Origin: Acidobacteriota bacterium
GTDB taxonomy: Bacteria; Acidobacteriota; Blastocatellia; Pyrinomonadales; Pyrinomonadaceae
DNA length: 15,198 nt
Assembly: GCA_020853255.1 (NCBI GenBank)
Contig: JADYZI010000465.1
Coordinates: forward strand, 1-15,198
Direction: 5' to 3'
The notes beneath the pieces were generated by a model. The model saw only the letters and a list, made by a program, of their open reading frames with translations, did not search any database and had not been told where the DNA came from. Shown here piece by piece: positions 14,701 to 15,198 of this stretch. Made by a program: the position numbers and the translations under genes. The number at the start of each line of letters is the position of its first letter. Position 1 is the stretch's first letter.

Positions 14701-15198
14701 ACTCGCGCATCGGCGCGATCGATACCGAGCGCAGCTGTTCAATGGAAAGCTGCGTTTCAGGATCGAATGTGCGAATAGAGTCCACGGTATCGCCAAAGAA
14801 CTCGATCCGAACCGGTTGTTCGGAATCGGGCGACCAGGCATCGATAATACCGCCCCGGAGCGAAAACTGGCCCGGCCCGAATATCGGTTCTTCGCGGACA
14901 TAGCCCGAGGCAATGAGACGTGAGGTAAGTTCCTCCGGCGGAAGATCGGCGTCACGTATAAGGTCGGCGCCGAGCGCCTTTGTTTCATCTATTGACGCTG
15001 CCCGCTGGATCATCGAACGGGCTGACAAAAGAACAAGGTCTCCGGCTCCGCGGGCGATCTGCCACAGCGAGAGTGCTCGTCTTTCCTGAGTTTCGGCGTG
15101 CGGCGAGACGCCCGAGTACGGGTCGGTCTCAAATGACGGGATGCTGATGACACTTGGTTCCTGTTCACCGAAATAACCCTGAAAAAACTCAAGATCGC
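11777..15198 (-). CDS. mfd: Transcription-repair coupling factor Mfd (5' end outside the window)
   Basis: Mfd removes RNA polymerase stalled at DNA lesions and recruits UvrA. The frame is open to the window edge, so about 1,139 residues are visible and I estimate only 45-70 N-terminal residues are missing. Domains in order: the UvrB-like part (DLEFFQGYFGEQE at the edge, then GPGQFSLRGGIIDAW), the RNA polymerase-interacting domain (GDFVVHVDHGIGRFEG, about 13699-13747), the ATPase with Walker A GDVGYGKTE (about 13276-13303), DEEQ (12985-13008), SATPIPRTL (about 12900-12925), TTIIENGIDIPRANTI and QLRGRVGR (about 12470-12490), and the C-terminal domain (LGGQQSGQLDALGFDLYTKML onward). A palindromic repeat is inserted in frame at 14128-14257 between the UvrB-like part and domain 3, which would make the full protein longer than the roughly 1,150-residue E. 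coli enzyme. It ends in a 4-bp overlap with the convergent gene. Confidence 0.96.
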   Translation of the reverse strand, partial: DLEFFQGYFGEQEPSVISIPSFETDPYSGVSPHAETQERRALSLWQIARGAGDLVLLSARSMIQRAASIDETKALGADLIRDADLPPEELTSRLIASGYVREEPIFGPGQFSLRGGIIDAWSPDSEQPVRIEFFGDTVDSIRTFDPETQLSIEQLRSVSIAPMREFAAAGGDLKDWAFFAAERFSNERFRRNLKDRTDFAAEGETFSGWEFLLPLVRPLKGSIFDFLRDHIIVVDEPAAVEQTLTNLYASLDRGCAAVTESGDVALAPDELFLEPERLRNLLDSRPVIELRSLGRTAAETDEDFRYGAADSAGSPPYQGGVAEGRGGSLQRGGESTLNNVEPTVSSVERPLLGKEGNPLFLFSTAAATTEIEILSRSSRNFHGDIQAFTREHADADIIVVQTTGMAERLAEMLRDYDISLPAGSIKIGPLTTGFELPSEKLRFYTEQDIFGETVAAPADTAPKTRSRKSKLGAFISDFRDLKPGDFVVHVDHGIGRFEGLQTIESQGIEREFMLLMYADNAKLFVPVERMDLVSRYSSGEATAPTLDRLGGIGWQKTKAKAKRAMRDMADELLKLYAERKLVRGHAFPPDAPWQHEFEDAFPYDLTTDQAAAIEDVKEDMENAVPMDRLIIGDVGYGKTEVAMRAAFKAVMDGKQVAVLTPTTVLAYQHFETFKKRFSAFPAKIDLLSRFRTTKEQRAVAETAGKGGVDVLIGTHRILSTDVKLPNLGLVVVDEEQRFGVGHKEKLKQLKKKVDVLTLSATPIPRTLNMSLLGMRDMSVIETPPRDRLAINTQVVQFSEGVIRSAIELELSRSGQVFFIHNRVESIESIAALIQKIVPNARIAIGHGQMNEKEMEQVMLDFIDYKYDVLVATTIIENGIDIPRANTIIINRADNYGLSQLYQLRGRVGRSNRRAYAYLLIPSELELTPIARRRLSAIREFSDLGAGFRLAALDLELRGAGNILGGQQSGQLDALGFDLYTKMLERTIAEIKGDEIADEMSVSINLGIDVSIPKEYISEAGQRLRTYKRISSAESEEELLRIHAELADRYGRIPPSVEDLFEYGRLRKLAEGMRLASIDRSKDGYAVKLSDTARIAPEQLMILLEEMPDASFSPSGILRLTADPENPIRSIRSALERIRG
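14128..14257. repeat. Palindromic repeat inserted in frame within mfd
   Basis: Two perfect 22-bp inverted copies lie at 14128-14149 and 14236-14257. Each is itself nearly palindromic, with CCCCTCCTT and AAGGAGGGG around a 3-nt centre. A third small hairpin, GGCC-TTC-GGCC, lies at 14224-14234. In the mfd frame the arms read SPPYQGG and PLLGKEG, joined by a Gly/Ser/Asn-rich linker unlike the rest of the protein. This is the pattern of protein-coding palindromic repeats known from other bacteria, and these arm peptides are typical of such inserts. The frame is kept, so Mfd may stay functional with a surface loop here. Confidence 0.8.

Noticed and set aside
11777..15028. Mfd as a complete gene starting at the TTG at 15026-15028
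   Set aside because: Conserved Mfd sequence continues in frame upstream to the edge of the window, so the gene is cut by the window.
15010..15192. Minus-strand 60-codon frame at the right edge
   Set aside because: The mfd frame itself runs through to the window edge (FQGYFGEQE and LWQIARGAGDLVLLSARS in frame). The 60-codon frame is a frame-shifted shadow.

Overview
The window looks like a chromosomal stretch of a moderately GC-rich Gram-negative-type bacterium. My best guess is Acidobacteriota, class Blastocatellia (Pyrinomonadaceae-like). This rests on the style of the PDZ-bearing anti-sigma-like protein, the DUF4920 protein, the pair of exported YtcJ-type amidohydrolases and the many palindromic repeats at gene borders. 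No rRNA or other taxonomic marker is present, so the assignment is tentative. I see no tRNA, rRNA, CRISPR array, phage gene or transposase gene.

Layout. 1-34: the last codons of an upstream gene, followed 5 nt later by a membrane-anchored, anti-sigma-like protein with a C-terminal PDZ-like domain (40-861) and a clear terminator hairpin (884-923). 1023-2432, minus strand: a two-gene unit with a membrane-anchored TPR-like protein and a six-helix membrane protein of unknown role. 2517-5980, plus strand: two paralogous exported amidohydrolases. Between them lies a 287-bp element with 16-bp terminal inverted repeats and a run of hairpins, ending at the start codon of the second gene. 5981-6306: a gene-free stretch with two hyphenated inverted repeats. 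6307-6852: a secreted DUF4920 protein, then a near-perfect long hairpin. 6996-9417: tRNA-dihydrouridine synthase (DusB type), a secreted protein of unknown function, and a small secreted protein built from two repeats of one helical module, the last two overlapping by ATGA. 9409-15198, mostly minus strand: mfd (its 5' end lies beyond the window), a SurA/PpiC-type chaperone and an RqcP/YabO-like S4 protein, with one opposite-strand gene between mfd and the chaperone (zinc ribbon, one membrane helix, HExxH motif).

How it fits together. Three themes are visible: envelope work (signal peptides, SurA/PpiC chaperone, anti-sigma-like sensor, secreted proteins), RNA and repair housekeeping (DusB, RqcP-like, Mfd), and repeat invasion. 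The repeats are the most unusual part. One sits in frame inside mfd and adds roughly 43 residues. Another is a candidate non-autonomous mobile element that replaced the leader of an amidohydrolase gene. I found no convincing new multi-gene system; the best candidates for something undescribed are these repeat elements and the zinc-ribbon/HExxH membrane protein.
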